Below, piece by piece: positions 43,456 to 53,718 of a DNA stretch of 59,504 nt. Source of the stretch: Ignavibacteriota bacterium (GTDB taxonomy: Bacteria; Bacteroidota; Ignavibacteria; UBA10030; UBA6906); the NCBI GenBank assembly GCA_016218065.1, contig JACRFA010000195.1, forward strand, positions 1 through 59,504, read 5' to 3'. Every line of letters starts with the position of its first letter. Position 1 is the first letter of the stretch. Both the position numbers and the translations under genes were made by a program. The notes beneath the pieces are model-generated. The model saw nothing but the letters and a program-made list of their open reading frames with translations, was not told where the DNA came from and did no database searches.

Positions 43456-44928
43456 CTACCCTTGCACAATGGCAACCGCCTGACGAATGAAGTTCGAAAG
43501 AAACGAAGGGATCGCTATCCCTAACAAAAACAAAATTGCCACGAGAGCGCCGATCAGAATGAGCGAGAAGGCGTCTCCATCCCCTTCATCGATACGGCGA
43601 TGCGGCTCGCCGAAGACCATCTGCGTTGCATAATAGATAAAGCCAACGAAGATTGTCGCGACCACCCCGATGAACACAAGACTTGGGAAAATGTTTCCGG
43701 CGGCAAACCCGGCAGTCACGATCGTAAACTCACTCACGAACACACCAAACGGGGGCCAGCCCGTAATGGCGAACACGCCAACAATGAGCAGAGTTGCGCT
43801 CACGGGAATGACCTTGATTGCTCCGCTCACGCGTCGCATGATTTTCGAATCGTACGCGAGCCGAACGTTTCCCAGCGTCAGAAACAGGACGAGCTTTGCG
43901 AGCGCGTTGTTCAGGATGTGAAGCAGCGCGCCGAAGTAAGCAAGCGGGGTTCCCAGCCCAAACGCGAACACGATGATTCCGACATGTTCAACGCTCGAGT
44001 ACGCAAGCAGCCGTTTGAAATCCCGCTGAACAAGAATGAACGGAACCGCGATGACCATCGACAAAAGCCCGAAGATGACAAACAATGTCGGCGCGAAGCC
44101 CACCGCCACTGCCTTGTTCACGAGAATGTAAAAGCGCAGCAACGAATAGAGAGCAACATTCACCAAACCTGCCGCCATGAGGGCGCTAATCGGCGCCGGG
44201 GCTTCGCCGTATGCATCGGGCTTCCATGTGTGCATCGGGGCGAGACCCGCCTTCGTGCCAAAGCCAACGAGCGCAAAGACGAACGCGAGCTTCAGTATGT
44301 CGGGGTTGAGCTGGTTCGCGACCGCAATGAGCGATGTCCAATTCAGCGCGGTACTTTGTGAAGAGACCACGTGCAACGCTGAGAAGTACGTGAGGATGAT
44401 GCCGAACAACGCAAGACCAATTCCCACCGAACAGATAATCACGTACTTCCATGCCGCTTCGATTGAGCTTTCTCTCTCATAGTATGCAACGAGAAACGCC
44501 GTTGCAAGCGTTGTGGACTCGCTCCCAATCCATAAGAATCCAAGATTGTTCGAGATGAGAACCAACAACATCGTGAAGAGAAAAATGTTGAGCAGCATAT
44601 AATACAGTCGCAGCATTTTCGCATCGACTTTGCGGTTCACAATCTGACGGCGGAGATAGCCGATGGAATAAACTGAAACGACAAATGCACTGCCAGTCAC
44701 GATCAGCATGATGTACGCTGAGAGTGCGTCGAGGAAGAACCAGCCCTTCGGCGTGATGAGGGAAGTGCCGCGCAGAACCGCTGCGGAAAGCAAGAGTGCG
44801 CCAACAAATGTCAACGCTGTGCTGAAAAGTGTTATCGCTTCAAGCAGCGTCCGCCGTTTGAGGAATGCGCAGAGAATTCCTGATAAGAGCGGAAGACCAA
44901 GCAGAAGGGAAAAGTACAGAGTGCTCAA
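43456..44928 (-). CDS. HyfF-like antiporter-type membrane subunit
   Basis: The 490-residue product is a polytopic protein of the NuoL/M/N-Mrp type: GSESTTLATAFLVAYYERE (with the conserved TM5-like glutamate), FGTKAGLAPMHTWKPDAYGE, DFKRLLAYSSVEHVGIIVFA and HILNNALAKLVLFL. These carry the lysines and glutamate used for ion translocation. Its start overlaps the end of the HyfE-like gene (ATGA). It would form the distal part of the membrane arm and pump protons or sodium. Confidence 0.9.
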   Translation of the reverse strand: MSTLYFSLLLGLPLLSGILCAFLKRRTLLEAITLFSTALTFVGALLLSAAVLRGTSLITPKGWFFLDALSAYIMLIVTGSAFVVSVYSIGYLRRQIVNRKVDAKMLRLYYMLLNIFLFTMLLVLISNNLGFLWIGSESTTLATAFLVAYYERESSIEAAWKYVIICSVGIGLALFGIILTYFSALHVVSSQSTALNWTSLIAVANQLNPDILKLAFVFALVGFGTKAGLAPMHTWKPDAYGEAPAPISALMAAGLVNVALYSLLRFYILVNKAVAVGFAPTLFVIFGLLSMVIAVPFILVQRDFKRLLAYSSVEHVGIIVFAFGLGTPLAYFGALLHILNNALAKLVLFLTLGNVRLAYDSKIMRRVSGAIKVIPVSATLLIVGVFAITGWPPFGVFVSEFTIVTAGFAAGNIFPSLVFIGVVATIFVGFIYYATQMVFGEPHRRIDEGDGDAFSLILIGALVAILFLLGIAIPSFLSNFIRQAVAIVQG

Positions 44929-45596
44929 TCCTTCAACCTCCTCAGTGTGTCCACGCTGACCGTGTCGAAGGTTTCGTTGATGCGGAAAACAAAGACGCCC
45001 AGAATGAGCGCCGCTACGAGGATGTCAAAGAATATCCCGATCTCCACAATGAGCGGCATGCCGTACGTGATCGAAAGTCCGGAGAGAAACAGCCCGTTCT
45101 CCAACGTCAGGAGTCCGACGATCTGACTCACCGCCTGTTTGCGCGCGAGCATGATGAACAGCCCGATCATCATCATGGCGATGGACTCTGGCAATACCTT
45201 CGAGACGGGAAGCGCGTGCATCACTTGCGCATCGATAATCGGCTTGCCCACGGAGTCGGCGAGAATGACGAGCAGACCGCACACAAGCAGCGATGTGGTG
45301 ATGTTGAGATTGAATTCGATCTCTTTGTGTACTTTGATGCGGTCGATGATCTTGTTCAACACATACGGAATCGCGATTGCCTTCACGCCAATCGTCAGTA
45401 CTGCGGCAACGAGAATGTGAAACTCTCCGAACCCGGTGGCGACGACGACGGCAACCAATCCGAGCAGGAATGACTGCACACTGAATAATCGGACATAGAA
45501 CAGCAAGCTGCGACTGGAGACAATAAGGAACGCGGTCACCAAGATCGCCACGGCGAGAATTTCTAAACTGAGGTTGATGGATTGCGCATCGAACAT
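44925..45596 (-). CDS. HyfE-like membrane subunit
   Basis: The 223-residue product has six or seven membrane helices with GLLVILADSVGKPIIDAQVM and LARKQAVSQIVGLLTLENGL, the latter the NuoK/MrpC-like signature with a membrane glutamate (LTLENGLFL). HyfE proteins resemble NuoK at this position. It overlaps the next gene and follows the HyfC-like gene by 5 nt. It is likely part of the ion path linking the antiporter units. Confidence 0.88.
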   Translation of the reverse strand: MFDAQSINLSLEILAVAILVTAFLIVSSRSLLFYVRLFSVQSFLLGLVAVVVATGFGEFHILVAAVLTIGVKAIAIPYVLNKIIDRIKVHKEIEFNLNITTSLLVCGLLVILADSVGKPIIDAQVMHALPVSKVLPESIAMMMIGLFIMLARKQAVSQIVGLLTLENGLFLSGLSITYGMPLIVEIGIFFDILVAALILGVFVFRINETFDTVSVDTLRRLKD

Positions 45597-45601
45597 GGCG
45601 A

Positions 45602-46558
45602 CTACGATCCGATGATGAAGTAAAGAATTAGCGCGAGCAACGAAAGAACGAACGCCACCATCAGAAGCTCAGGCACACGGAATAATCTGAGCTTCGCATT
45701 GCTCGATTCAACAAGAGCGACGAGTATCGCAAGGATGCTGACCTTGACAATGAACGCACCCAATCCGATCGCCAGCGCCACGAATGAAAACGAGGTCGCT
45801 ATCCCCAGCGGCATGAACATGTTTGCTATCAACGCCATGAACACGAACAGCTTCATTTGCGATGCCCACTCGATGCAGGCGAGGTAGCGACCGGAGTATT
45901 CCAGAATCATCGCTTCATGGATCATCGTCAGTTCGAGATGCGTTGCCGGATTGTCCACCGGAATCCGTCCGGTCTCAGCAATCGTGACAATGAAGAGTCC
46001 GACGAACGCGAGTAAGTGGGAAGGATGAATGATGGAAACCGGCGTGAACGAAAGGCGGCTGACGATGATACTCAGATCTGTTGAGCCAGCCGTGACGGCA
46101 ACGGTAAACACCGCCAGCATCATCGCCGGTTCGATAATGGAGGCGAGGGACATTTCGCGACTCGATCCAAGTCCGCCGAATGCAGTGCCGGTATCCAATC
46201 CCGCGAGCGCCACGAAGAACCTCCCGACTGCGAACAAATAAATCACGGTAATGATATCACCGATCCAGTGGAATGGAACTGGAGTAGCAATCGTCGGGAC
46301 GAGCAACGCGATTGCAAGCGTGGAGCCGAACACAATGTACGGCGTGAAGCGAAATATCCACGACGCGGTCGAGGGGAGAACCACTTCCTTCTTGAAGAGT
46401 TTTGTCAGATCGTAATACGGCTGTACGACACTCGCACCGCGCCGGTTCTGCAACCGAGCTTTCGTCTTGCGAATGATGCCGGTCGCCAATGGCGCGAGAA
46501 GAAGAACCACGAGAAGTTGCAGGATCGAGACGACGGCTGTGTACACAAACTCGCTCAT
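45602..46558 (-). CDS. HyfC-like (NuoH-type) membrane subunit
   Basis: The 318-residue product shows RRGASVVQPYYDLTKLFKKE, the NuoH/HyfC signature, then DTGTAFGGLGSSREMSLASIIEPA and ETGRIPVDNPATHLELTMIHEAM. These match the regions that contact the hydrophilic arm in complex I. Its start overlaps the end of the HyfB-like gene (ATGA). It should anchor the catalytic subunits to the membrane and couple electron transfer to ion movement. Confidence 0.92.
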   Translation of the reverse strand: MSEFVYTAVVSILQLLVVLLLAPLATGIIRKTKARLQNRRGASVVQPYYDLTKLFKKEVVLPSTASWIFRFTPYIVFGSTLAIALLVPTIATPVPFHWIGDIITVIYLFAVGRFFVALAGLDTGTAFGGLGSSREMSLASIIEPAMMLAVFTVAVTAGSTDLSIIVSRLSFTPVSIIHPSHLLAFVGLFIVTIAETGRIPVDNPATHLELTMIHEAMILEYSGRYLACIEWASQMKLFVFMALIANMFMPLGIATSFSFVALAIGLGAFIVKVSILAILVALVESSNAKLRLFRVPELLMVAFVLSLLALILYFIIGS

Positions 46559-48645
46559 CGGGCAAACATCAAAAGTAAGATCAACGCGATGAACATATAC
46601 AAGAGATATGACTGAAGATGACCTGTCTGAATCCGGCGAATGAATTTTGCCGCAGCGACCACACCGCTGCGCATCGGCTCGTAGAAATATTTCTCAAAAA
46701 CGGATTCCGTCTCCAACTCATACCGAAGTTGCTGTTTGAAGAACGGTGAAGCCGCCTCCGAGATTTCGATCTCATGCGTTGCATGAAAGATGTTTGAGAA
46801 GATCATGCGAATCGGCTTGCTGAAGCCCGTGGCAGTGTACTGCATACGCGGCTCAACTTTCTCCAACCCGCAAGCCCACACCATAGCAGCTCGTTTCTGC
46901 AATTTCCCTCCGAGGAGCAAACCGAGAACAAGCGGCAGTACAGTCAACGCAACAAGAAAGATCACCAAAGTCAGCGGAGAAACGCCGCCCGCACCGCTTT
47001 GCGGAATTGTCAGGCTCCCCAAGTTCAGAACTTCAAGCGCCGATGCGCTCCCGCCAAGAAGGAATGTCGTGACCGGTGTAAGGATGGAAATCATCGAACC
47101 GGGAAAAACACCGAGGAGGATGCAAGCGAAGGCAAGCACTCCCATGGGAACGAGCATGGACCGCGGCGGCTCATGTGCGTGCTCTGCGTGCGACGACCGC
47201 GGCAAGCCAAGAAACGTGATGCCGAATGCTTTCACGAAACATGCCGCTGCGAGCGCGCCTGTCAGCGCAAGCAGCGCGACGGCAATCGGAATCGCGACAC
47301 GAACGCTCAGATCGGAAATATTGAAGCCCAGCAGCAAGGCTTGGAACGTTAGCCACTCACTCACAAATCCATTGAGCGGCGGAAGAGCAGAAATCGCCAG
47401 TGCGCCAATGAGAAAGAATGCCGACGTCCATGGAAGCTTCTTTACGAGTCCGCCCAGCTCCTCGATATTCCGCGTGTGCGTTGCAGAGACGACGGAACCG
47501 GCGCCGAGAAAAAGCAATCCTTTGAACATCGCATGGTTCAACACGTGATACAGTCCGGCAATCAAGGCTACTGTTGCGAGCGGCATATTTCCATACGACA
47601 TGAATATCATTGCTGCCCCGACGCCCATCAAAATGATGCCGATGTTCTCGATGCTGTGAAACGCGAGCAGGCGTTTGAGGTCGTGCTCCATCAATGCATA
47701 CAGAACACCAAGAACAGCAGAGGCAACTGCGACTGCAAGAACTACTATCCCCCACCACGCCGGACCCGGTGCAAGGAAGTCAAAGTACACTCGTACCATT
47801 CCATAAATGCCAGTCTTGATCATAACGCCGGACATCAACGCCGAGACATTGCTTGGCGCCGCAGGGTGAGCCTCAGGGAGCCAAATGTGAAAGGGAACGA
47901 CGCCGGACTTTATTCCAAATCCGATGAGAGCGCAGAAAAAGATCAGTGTCTTGATGGATGATGGGAGTTGCGCGCTTGAATTCCGGAACGACTGAAAGTC
48001 AAAAGAGTGAGCGGTTCCCGCGAGGAGAAGAAACATCACAATCAAAAACGCAGTCCCGATATGCGTCATGACGATGTACAAGATCGCAGCCTTGCGCGAT
48101 GCGCGCTGTTCGTGTTCGTAGTTGATGAGAAAGAATGTCGTGAGCGACATCAGCTCCCACACGATCAGAAAGAGAACCGCATTCCCCGCAATGACAACAA
48201 TCGACATGGAGAGGAGAAACAGATTGTAGAGGACGACCAAGAGACTGAGATTCTTTCGTCCGGCGTACTCTCCGCTGTACCCGAATGAGTACACGGACAC
48301 GACGGCTCCCAGCAAAGAGATCACGCCCAGAAAAAACGCCGCCAGCGGATCCACATTTATTGAGAGAGAACCAAATGGAAGCGTCTGTTGCAAGTCCAGA
48401 TGCAAGGCGCTGCCGGTCGTGAGAACAGACATCGAAAGGAAGAGGCCGGACAACGAAGCCAACAACGCGGCGCCAAACCCGAAATACCTGACGAACAGGA
48501 AAGACTGTTGCGAGGTGTTGCCTTCAGATGTATTGGTTCTTGAGAAAGGTTTACGATCTCGTAACGGTGCGATTAGAATTGCGAGAACATACCCTCCGAC
48601 CAACAGATGGAATGCCATGAACTGGAGGGATGGCAAATCAAGCAT
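46555..48645 (-). CDS. HyfB-like antiporter-type membrane subunit
   Basis: The 696-residue product is a long NuoL-type subunit: NLFLLSMSIVVIAGNAVLFLI, VWELMSLTTFFLINYEHEQR (conserved glutamate), FGIKSGVVPFHIWLPEAHPA and EHDLKRLLAFHSIENIGIIL. It has a C-terminal extension with several further helices, as in E. coli HyfB (about 670 residues). It is the first gene of the operon, and a Bacteroidota-type promoter lies just upstream. No gene for the HyfD subunit is present between it and the following genes. Confidence 0.92.
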   Translation of the reverse strand: MLDLPSLQFMAFHLLVGGYVLAILIAPLRDRKPFSRTNTSEGNTSQQSFLFVRYFGFGAALLASLSGLFLSMSVLTTGSALHLDLQQTLPFGSLSINVDPLAAFFLGVISLLGAVVSVYSFGYSGEYAGRKNLSLLVVLYNLFLLSMSIVVIAGNAVLFLIVWELMSLTTFFLINYEHEQRASRKAAILYIVMTHIGTAFLIVMFLLLAGTAHSFDFQSFRNSSAQLPSSIKTLIFFCALIGFGIKSGVVPFHIWLPEAHPAAPSNVSALMSGVMIKTGIYGMVRVYFDFLAPGPAWWGIVVLAVAVASAVLGVLYALMEHDLKRLLAFHSIENIGIILMGVGAAMIFMSYGNMPLATVALIAGLYHVLNHAMFKGLLFLGAGSVVSATHTRNIEELGGLVKKLPWTSAFFLIGALAISALPPLNGFVSEWLTFQALLLGFNISDLSVRVAIPIAVALLALTGALAAACFVKAFGITFLGLPRSSHAEHAHEPPRSMLVPMGVLAFACILLGVFPGSMISILTPVTTFLLGGSASALEVLNLGSLTIPQSGAGGVSPLTLVIFLVALTVLPLVLGLLLGGKLQKRAAMVWACGLEKVEPRMQYTATGFSKPIRMIFSNIFHATHEIEISEAASPFFKQQLRYELETESVFEKYFYEPMRSGVVAAAKFIRRIQTGHLQSYLLYMFIALILLLMFAR

Positions 48646-48667
48646 GCAAGACTCATAATTTTCACAA

Positions 48668-48699
48668 TCAATATACGTCGCCGGGCAAGAACTATCAAA
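48668..48699 (-). promoter_or_regulatory. Bacteroidota-type promoter for the Hyf-like operon
   Basis: On the minus strand TTTG is followed after 20 nt by TATATTGA (7 of 8 positions to TAnnTTTG, if A is allowed last). Transcription would start about 15-20 nt before the ATG at 48645. Confidence 0.45.
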
Positions 48700-48732
48700 T
48701 CATTCCATTCATAGAACCATCGCTTGACTTCA

Positions 48733-51168
48733 TCAGAACCTGTAACCGACTCCACCGCTGATGCTCCAGTACTTTGGCCGCTCAAAGCTCGTGCGATAGT
48801 TGCCGTCGATTCCTGAGACTTGAGTGACCGGGTACATGAAGAGACCGCCAAAGTCGAGAAAGAGTGAATAGGTGAAAGGGATTTCGATTCCGGCTGCGAT
48901 GTGCGCGCCCAAGACGAGACTACCCTTGACGCTGGTCCAGCGCGCCTCAACGTTGAGCGCCGCAATACCGGCGCCGACATAGTACGTCCAATCTTTCAAC
49001 CCAAAATGAATCGGGAAATTCCAACGGACGAGCGCAGTGAAGTAACGTCCGATGACGTCGTACGTCACGCCGCCGGCTGTGTCGCGCTTGCCGAAGTTGT
49101 AGAGCGCCGAGATTTCATATTGTCGTGGAGAGTCAAGAAAGATCATTGATGCCTCCACGCCGACCTGATGATCGTTGCCCAGATAGAGCTTTCCTGACCC
49201 GAAGGTGAAACCCATTGCCGACGCACGCACGCGAACAGCGTGGTTGTACGGCTGAAACTCAATGACCTGAGCCTGCTGTTCTTGCAGCGAATCGGACGCG
49301 GCCACGCCGGATGACCACTGCCGCAGCATGCGTGAAGTGAGCGATCGAAATGTGTCGTTGAGATTATCGATGTGCGTGATGTCGGCTTCATCGGCAATCG
49401 TCGAATCAAAAGGATTCGACAAATGGTAGAGCGCCGAGTGCAGTCGTCGTGTACTGCCAAAGTCATCAAGCCAGAGCACCCACGCGAACTGAACATCCAG
49501 ATCCCTTTGCAAAGAATCAGAAGAGCAACAACGCTCACACGTCGCGTAGTAATCAAGTCTGTCTTCGAGAGGAATCACCAGCAGCTTTTTGTTGAGACTA
49601 AGACGCTTTGCCAGCGAGCGGGCAAGTCCGAGAGATACATTTGTGTTTTCCTGCGAGCGTGGGAACGGCGGAGCGGCGATAACCGCAACAGTCGCAGGTC
49701 GGTCTGGAATTCTGATCCGCCTGCTCGAAGAATCTGAAGGGAAAGTGGCGCCGGCCCCCAGCTTGGATGAATCTTCTTCAATGCAATCGATCAATCGGTC
49801 GACAAGCATGTTCATTCCTACGAAGTCTTGCCTGAAGCTGTCTGCAAAAACTTGTTGAAGAGATCCTGTCTCAGCATCGACCACATGCACCGACATCTGA
49901 AACAGGCGTTGAGGTCGTTCGAGTTTGATCATCCAGAGGAACTGAGTATTGAGTCCCCTTGCCATTACCACTGGCTCTGTTTCATGCTCGACGTATTCCT
50001 CAACGAGTCTGGCATTCGTTGAAACAGCGATGTTCATCCGTGGATGATGAGCGAGAATGTCCTTCAGTCGTCGCGTCGTGACAGTGACAATTTCCAGCGA
50101 CAACGATTTGTTTTCGGCGGTTGGCGGGAACGGAGGAAGCGCCGCGACAGAAATTCGCGTTGGCGGGACTTTTTTCTTGACCGCGTCATTCAGCTCAATC
50201 GCGTTGCGCATGTCGTCGCCAAGCGCAATGAGCGCATCGTACAGTCTTCGACCGCCGAGTGAATCCACAAAAAGCGACTTACTGAGAATCGAATGCCCGG
50301 ACTCGACATCGACATGCGACGCCTCGATACTCATCGTCCCCTTTTGCGCAAAGTAGCTTCCGCCAATCACGTATTTGGCGCCTTCACGCAGGCCAAGCTC
50401 AGGGAGTGTCCAGCCGCGAAATCGATTTGCTGCGCCTCTGCCTGCGGCAGACACGTAGGCTGAATCCGACATGATAACGCGGATGCGCGGTGAAACGCTC
50501 AAACGGTTTCTAAGCATCGATGCAATCATTCCTCCGAGCTTCTCGAACGCAGGATCGTCTCCATAGCTGAGAAACGGAGCGATGAGTACGCGGAGACTTG
50601 AATCGTATTTCGCTTCGATCTGTGAAACGATGTCCGCCGCAAGATAGTCTGCTAATCGTCGTTCCATCGCGGCGGCTGCGTCATACGTAGCTTCGACGTG
50701 GATGCGCTGGTCGAGCATGACCGTATCCCTTCTGCCTTTGGAATTCTTCTGAAGCGTGGCGATTCGCGCATAGAGGACGGCGTTAGCAATCACGATACGG
50801 TCGAGGTTGGTGAGCGTCACAATCAAGTAGAAGTGGTTTGTATCCGGCAACCCGGCTAGCGAGGTCCCCAGCGCGAAGAGTTTCTTCTGTGCAAGCTCGC
50901 GTGTCCGCGGTAATGCGTGAAGAAAGGACTCGCTTGCTTCGACAGCAACAAGGTCGAGAGTATTCGAAGCCTCCAGATGTCTCACGAGATCATCGCGAAA
51001 ATCGACAAAAGCATTCCTCCCGATGATGAGTTGGCCGGACTCATCCATGAACTCCATCCAACCGACAACAATGCTCTTTCCGTTTTGAGCATTGCTCATT
51101 CCCCCCGAGAGGAAGAGAAGTAAAAATGCAAGCACACGATTGTAGGATGCTATCGTTCTGATCTGCAT
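48733..51168 (-). CDS. Exported protein with three TolB/FlgO-like modules and a C-terminal beta-barrel
   Basis: The 811-residue product has a signal peptide (VLAFLLLFLSGGMSNA). Three related alpha/beta modules follow, at about 30-190, 195-335 and 340-640. They carry SLRVLIAPFL, RISVAALPPFPPTAENKSLS and PATVAVIAAPPFPRSQENTN at their starts; such segments are common in TolB-N/FlgO-like periplasmic domains. From about 650 the sequence has alternating strands (YEISALYNFGKRD, YFTALVRWNFPIHFGL, YSLFLDFGGLFMY) and ends in SISGGVGYRF, an outer-membrane barrel with terminal Phe. The TIR-domain gene lies 38 nt upstream and is probably cotranscribed. No known family name fits the whole protein. Confidence 0.7.
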   Translation of the reverse strand: MQIRTIASYNRVLAFLLLFLSGGMSNAQNGKSIVVGWMEFMDESGQLIIGRNAFVDFRDDLVRHLEASNTLDLVAVEASESFLHALPRTRELAQKKLFALGTSLAGLPDTNHFYLIVTLTNLDRIVIANAVLYARIATLQKNSKGRRDTVMLDQRIHVEATYDAAAAMERRLADYLAADIVSQIEAKYDSSLRVLIAPFLSYGDDPAFEKLGGMIASMLRNRLSVSPRIRVIMSDSAYVSAAGRGAANRFRGWTLPELGLREGAKYVIGGSYFAQKGTMSIEASHVDVESGHSILSKSLFVDSLGGRRLYDALIALGDDMRNAIELNDAVKKKVPPTRISVAALPPFPPTAENKSLSLEIVTVTTRRLKDILAHHPRMNIAVSTNARLVEEYVEHETEPVVMARGLNTQFLWMIKLERPQRLFQMSVHVVDAETGSLQQVFADSFRQDFVGMNMLVDRLIDCIEEDSSKLGAGATFPSDSSSRRIRIPDRPATVAVIAAPPFPRSQENTNVSLGLARSLAKRLSLNKKLLVIPLEDRLDYYATCERCCSSDSLQRDLDVQFAWVLWLDDFGSTRRLHSALYHLSNPFDSTIADEADITHIDNLNDTFRSLTSRMLRQWSSGVAASDSLQEQQAQVIEFQPYNHAVRVRASAMGFTFGSGKLYLGNDHQVGVEASMIFLDSPRQYEISALYNFGKRDTAGGVTYDVIGRYFTALVRWNFPIHFGLKDWTYYVGAGIAALNVEARWTSVKGSLVLGAHIAAGIEIPFTYSLFLDFGGLFMYPVTQVSGIDGNYRTSFERPKYWSISGGVGYRF

Positions 51169-51206
51169 GGTTCACCGTCAGGTTAGTCGTGAGAGATCAG
51201 TTTTTT

Positions 51207-52349
51207 TCAGTGCGCAACGCACGCGACGGGTACAGACACTGTCCCGTCGGTGTCAAACGCAATCGGGTGTTCCTTCGAACACGTCAAGCCGTAGCCTGAT
51301 TCAGTCTTGAATCGCAGCGAGACAACAATCTTGTATTCACCTTCGGGCAACCTGACTATCAGGTCACTCGCATTCCAGTGCAACGGCGAAGCGACATCCT
51401 GCCCATTGCGATCGACCAATCGGATGGATTGCTTGACAAGTCGGGCGTGTGCGTGCAGCGGGTTAGGAGTAAGTGTGAGCCGGATTCTTTTCGTAACGAC
51501 AACCGGAATCTTCGTCAGCGTTGCGATGACCGGGCCAGGCAAATGGACATACATCACGACCGGATGAAATCCCGCCTTGCTGATCGAGAGCCGAACGCTA
51601 TCTCCCTGTTTTCCTTTCACATTACCGAAACGAAACTCCCCAAGTTGTGAGACCGCGGTAACGTCTCCGCGTTCTCCGAGACTGACGAGGGCGTCGTCCA
51701 CGAACATTCCCTTCGCGTCTTGAATGCGTCCTAGAAGCTCCTGAGTCGCCGGAATCGGGACGGGGGATGGCGGCCAATAGATGTATGCGATAACCGCGAT
51801 AATGCTGGCGGCAAGCAACGGCCACAAAACGCTACGTCTTCGTCGGGGAAGCCATCCCTGTTTTTCAAATTCCTGGCGTGCATCAGCAACTGCTCGAACG
51901 CTTTTCCCTTCGTCGTCCTGCAATGCACTCAACGTCTCGATGACCGCTGCTTGGCGCGAGCCATCCGCCGGCGAACTGATTTCCGCAAGTCGTTCAACAA
52001 TTCTCGCCACTGCATCGTTGGGGTCATTGAATGCGATTCCCTGCTTTGCGCGAAGAATCAGTGGCAGCGGCGTGTCATCGAGTAGCACAGGCATGATCGG
52101 CTTCTTCAGAGCGATGCACGTCGTCCATTCCAACTCTATCGGTTCGGAGATCGATGCCGCCTTTGACCAGAGAAGCAACACACAATCGTTCTCGGCAATC
52201 CCTTCCCCGATCGCTCTTGGCCATGCTTCGCCGGGCAGAATGCTCTCGCCGTCGCGCCAGACGAGCACGCCTTTCTCTTTTAGTTGCGCGACAATGAGCG
52301 TCGCTGTCGCGGTGTCGTGATGTGAGTAGCTGATGAAAACCGTTGGCAT
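51207..52349 (-). CDS. TIR-domain protein with membrane helix and beta-sandwich tail
   Basis: The 380-residue product starts with a TIR domain (MPTVFISYSHHDTATATLIV, then VLVWRDGESILPGEAW, IAENDCVLLLWSKAASISEP and IMPVLLDD; residues 1-123). E72 or E74 in IELEW is the candidate catalytic glutamate of TIR NADases. A membrane helix (VLWPLLAASIIAVIAYIYW, about 174-192) leads to a carboxypeptidase-regulatory-like beta domain and a further beta domain. ATG at 52349 has GGAG 6 nt upstream. The TIR part should be cytoplasmic and the tail periplasmic. Whether it cleaves NAD or acts as an adaptor is unknown. Confidence 0.8.
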   Translation of the reverse strand: MPTVFISYSHHDTATATLIVAQLKEKGVLVWRDGESILPGEAWPRAIGEGIAENDCVLLLWSKAASISEPIELEWTTCIALKKPIMPVLLDDTPLPLILRAKQGIAFNDPNDAVARIVERLAEISSPADGSRQAAVIETLSALQDDEGKSVRAVADARQEFEKQGWLPRRRRSVLWPLLAASIIAVIAYIYWPPSPVPIPATQELLGRIQDAKGMFVDDALVSLGERGDVTAVSQLGEFRFGNVKGKQGDSVRLSISKAGFHPVVMYVHLPGPVIATLTKIPVVVTKRIRLTLTPNPLHAHARLVKQSIRLVDRNGQDVASPLHWNASDLIVRLPEGEYKIVVSLRFKTESGYGLTCSKEHPIAFDTDGTVSVPVACVAH

Positions 52350-52528
52350 GATGGCTCCACGTTGTGGTTCATGTTCGGCATTCAGGCGAACGTCAGGTTG
52401 CACGATCAAAGAACAATTCGTGATGCGAGAGTGATGGTACGTGTCGAGCGAAGGATGCTGGTCGTCAGGTAACTATCGTGGAAGGTTATCGGCGGCCTGC
52501 CCGAGCGAGTGTTTGTGAACGGGCTGCG

Positions 52529-52560
52529 CAAATATACAAAGGAATTGGCGGCAGTGTCAA
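52529..52560 (-). promoter_or_regulatory. Bacteroidota-type promoter for the TIR operon
   Basis: On the minus strand TTG is followed after 21 nt by TATATTTG, an exact match to TAnnTTTG. The leader to the ATG at 52349 would be about 170 nt. The rest of the 271-nt gap to 52620 shows no gene. Confidence 0.5.
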
Positions 52561-52620
52561 TCTCCGGTACGAACAAAATGCAACAAGTTTTTCGCGGGCT
52601 GGCGAATCCTGTAAGAAAAT

Positions 52621-53205
<585 letters not shown>

Positions 53206-53718
53206 CTTGTTCCTCATGTTGTTCATACCTTCATAGTATTGTCTGTAACGGCAAGCCGCAGAACGCAGCAACTTGGTTCAGGATTTCAATCTTTCATTCG
53301 CCCGATCTCTGGTACAGACAATCCACGACAGATCTTTCGAGCAAGCTGATCGGACGATTGCAGTGAATTCGTTTCGCATACCAATTCCTCCAGAATTCTC
53401 TGTGGCAATGTAGCAAGAGTGACATTGAGAGACAAGCCGCCGACAAACTACGGCTCTTCCTTATGCTCAAATGCGTTCTACGGCGACGTGTGGCTTCTGG
53501 CTGTGCGGGCGCATCCCTCCTCTTTATTATAGATAAGAATGTCACTTTCCATTTCTGAGAAATCAGCCTCTTTCAATAAGAAAACCTCTTCAATTAAGAC
53601 TTCAAAGTCCGATGTTTGCTGGAACAATATTTGCCGCTTTCTTGAACGGAGCCGCGCCGCCGCGCAAAGCCTCAGTCACGCACAATCAAAACTACGTCGG
53701 AACAACTTCAGAGCAGTC
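53206..53718. other. 513-nt stretch before the kinase gene
   Basis: It separates the divergent DUF4256 and kinase genes. It holds the sigma54 element at 53620. An upstream extension of the kinase frame to an ATG at 53539 is judged non-coding because the promoter lies within it and its composition is Ser/Lys-rich without domain features. No other gene is supported. Confidence 0.5.
53620..53634 (+). promoter_or_regulatory. Sigma54 promoter before the kinase-regulator operon
   Basis: TGGAACAATATTTGC matches TGGCACGNNNNTTGC in GG, AC and TTGC with the exact GG-to-GC spacing. The start site would be near 53646, giving a leader of about 70 nt to the ATG at 53719. Confidence 0.65.

Noticed and set aside
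53539-53718. 60-residue N-terminal extension of the histidine kinase
   Set aside because: A sigma54 promoter lies inside it and the residues have no domain character, so the ATG at 53719 is favoured.
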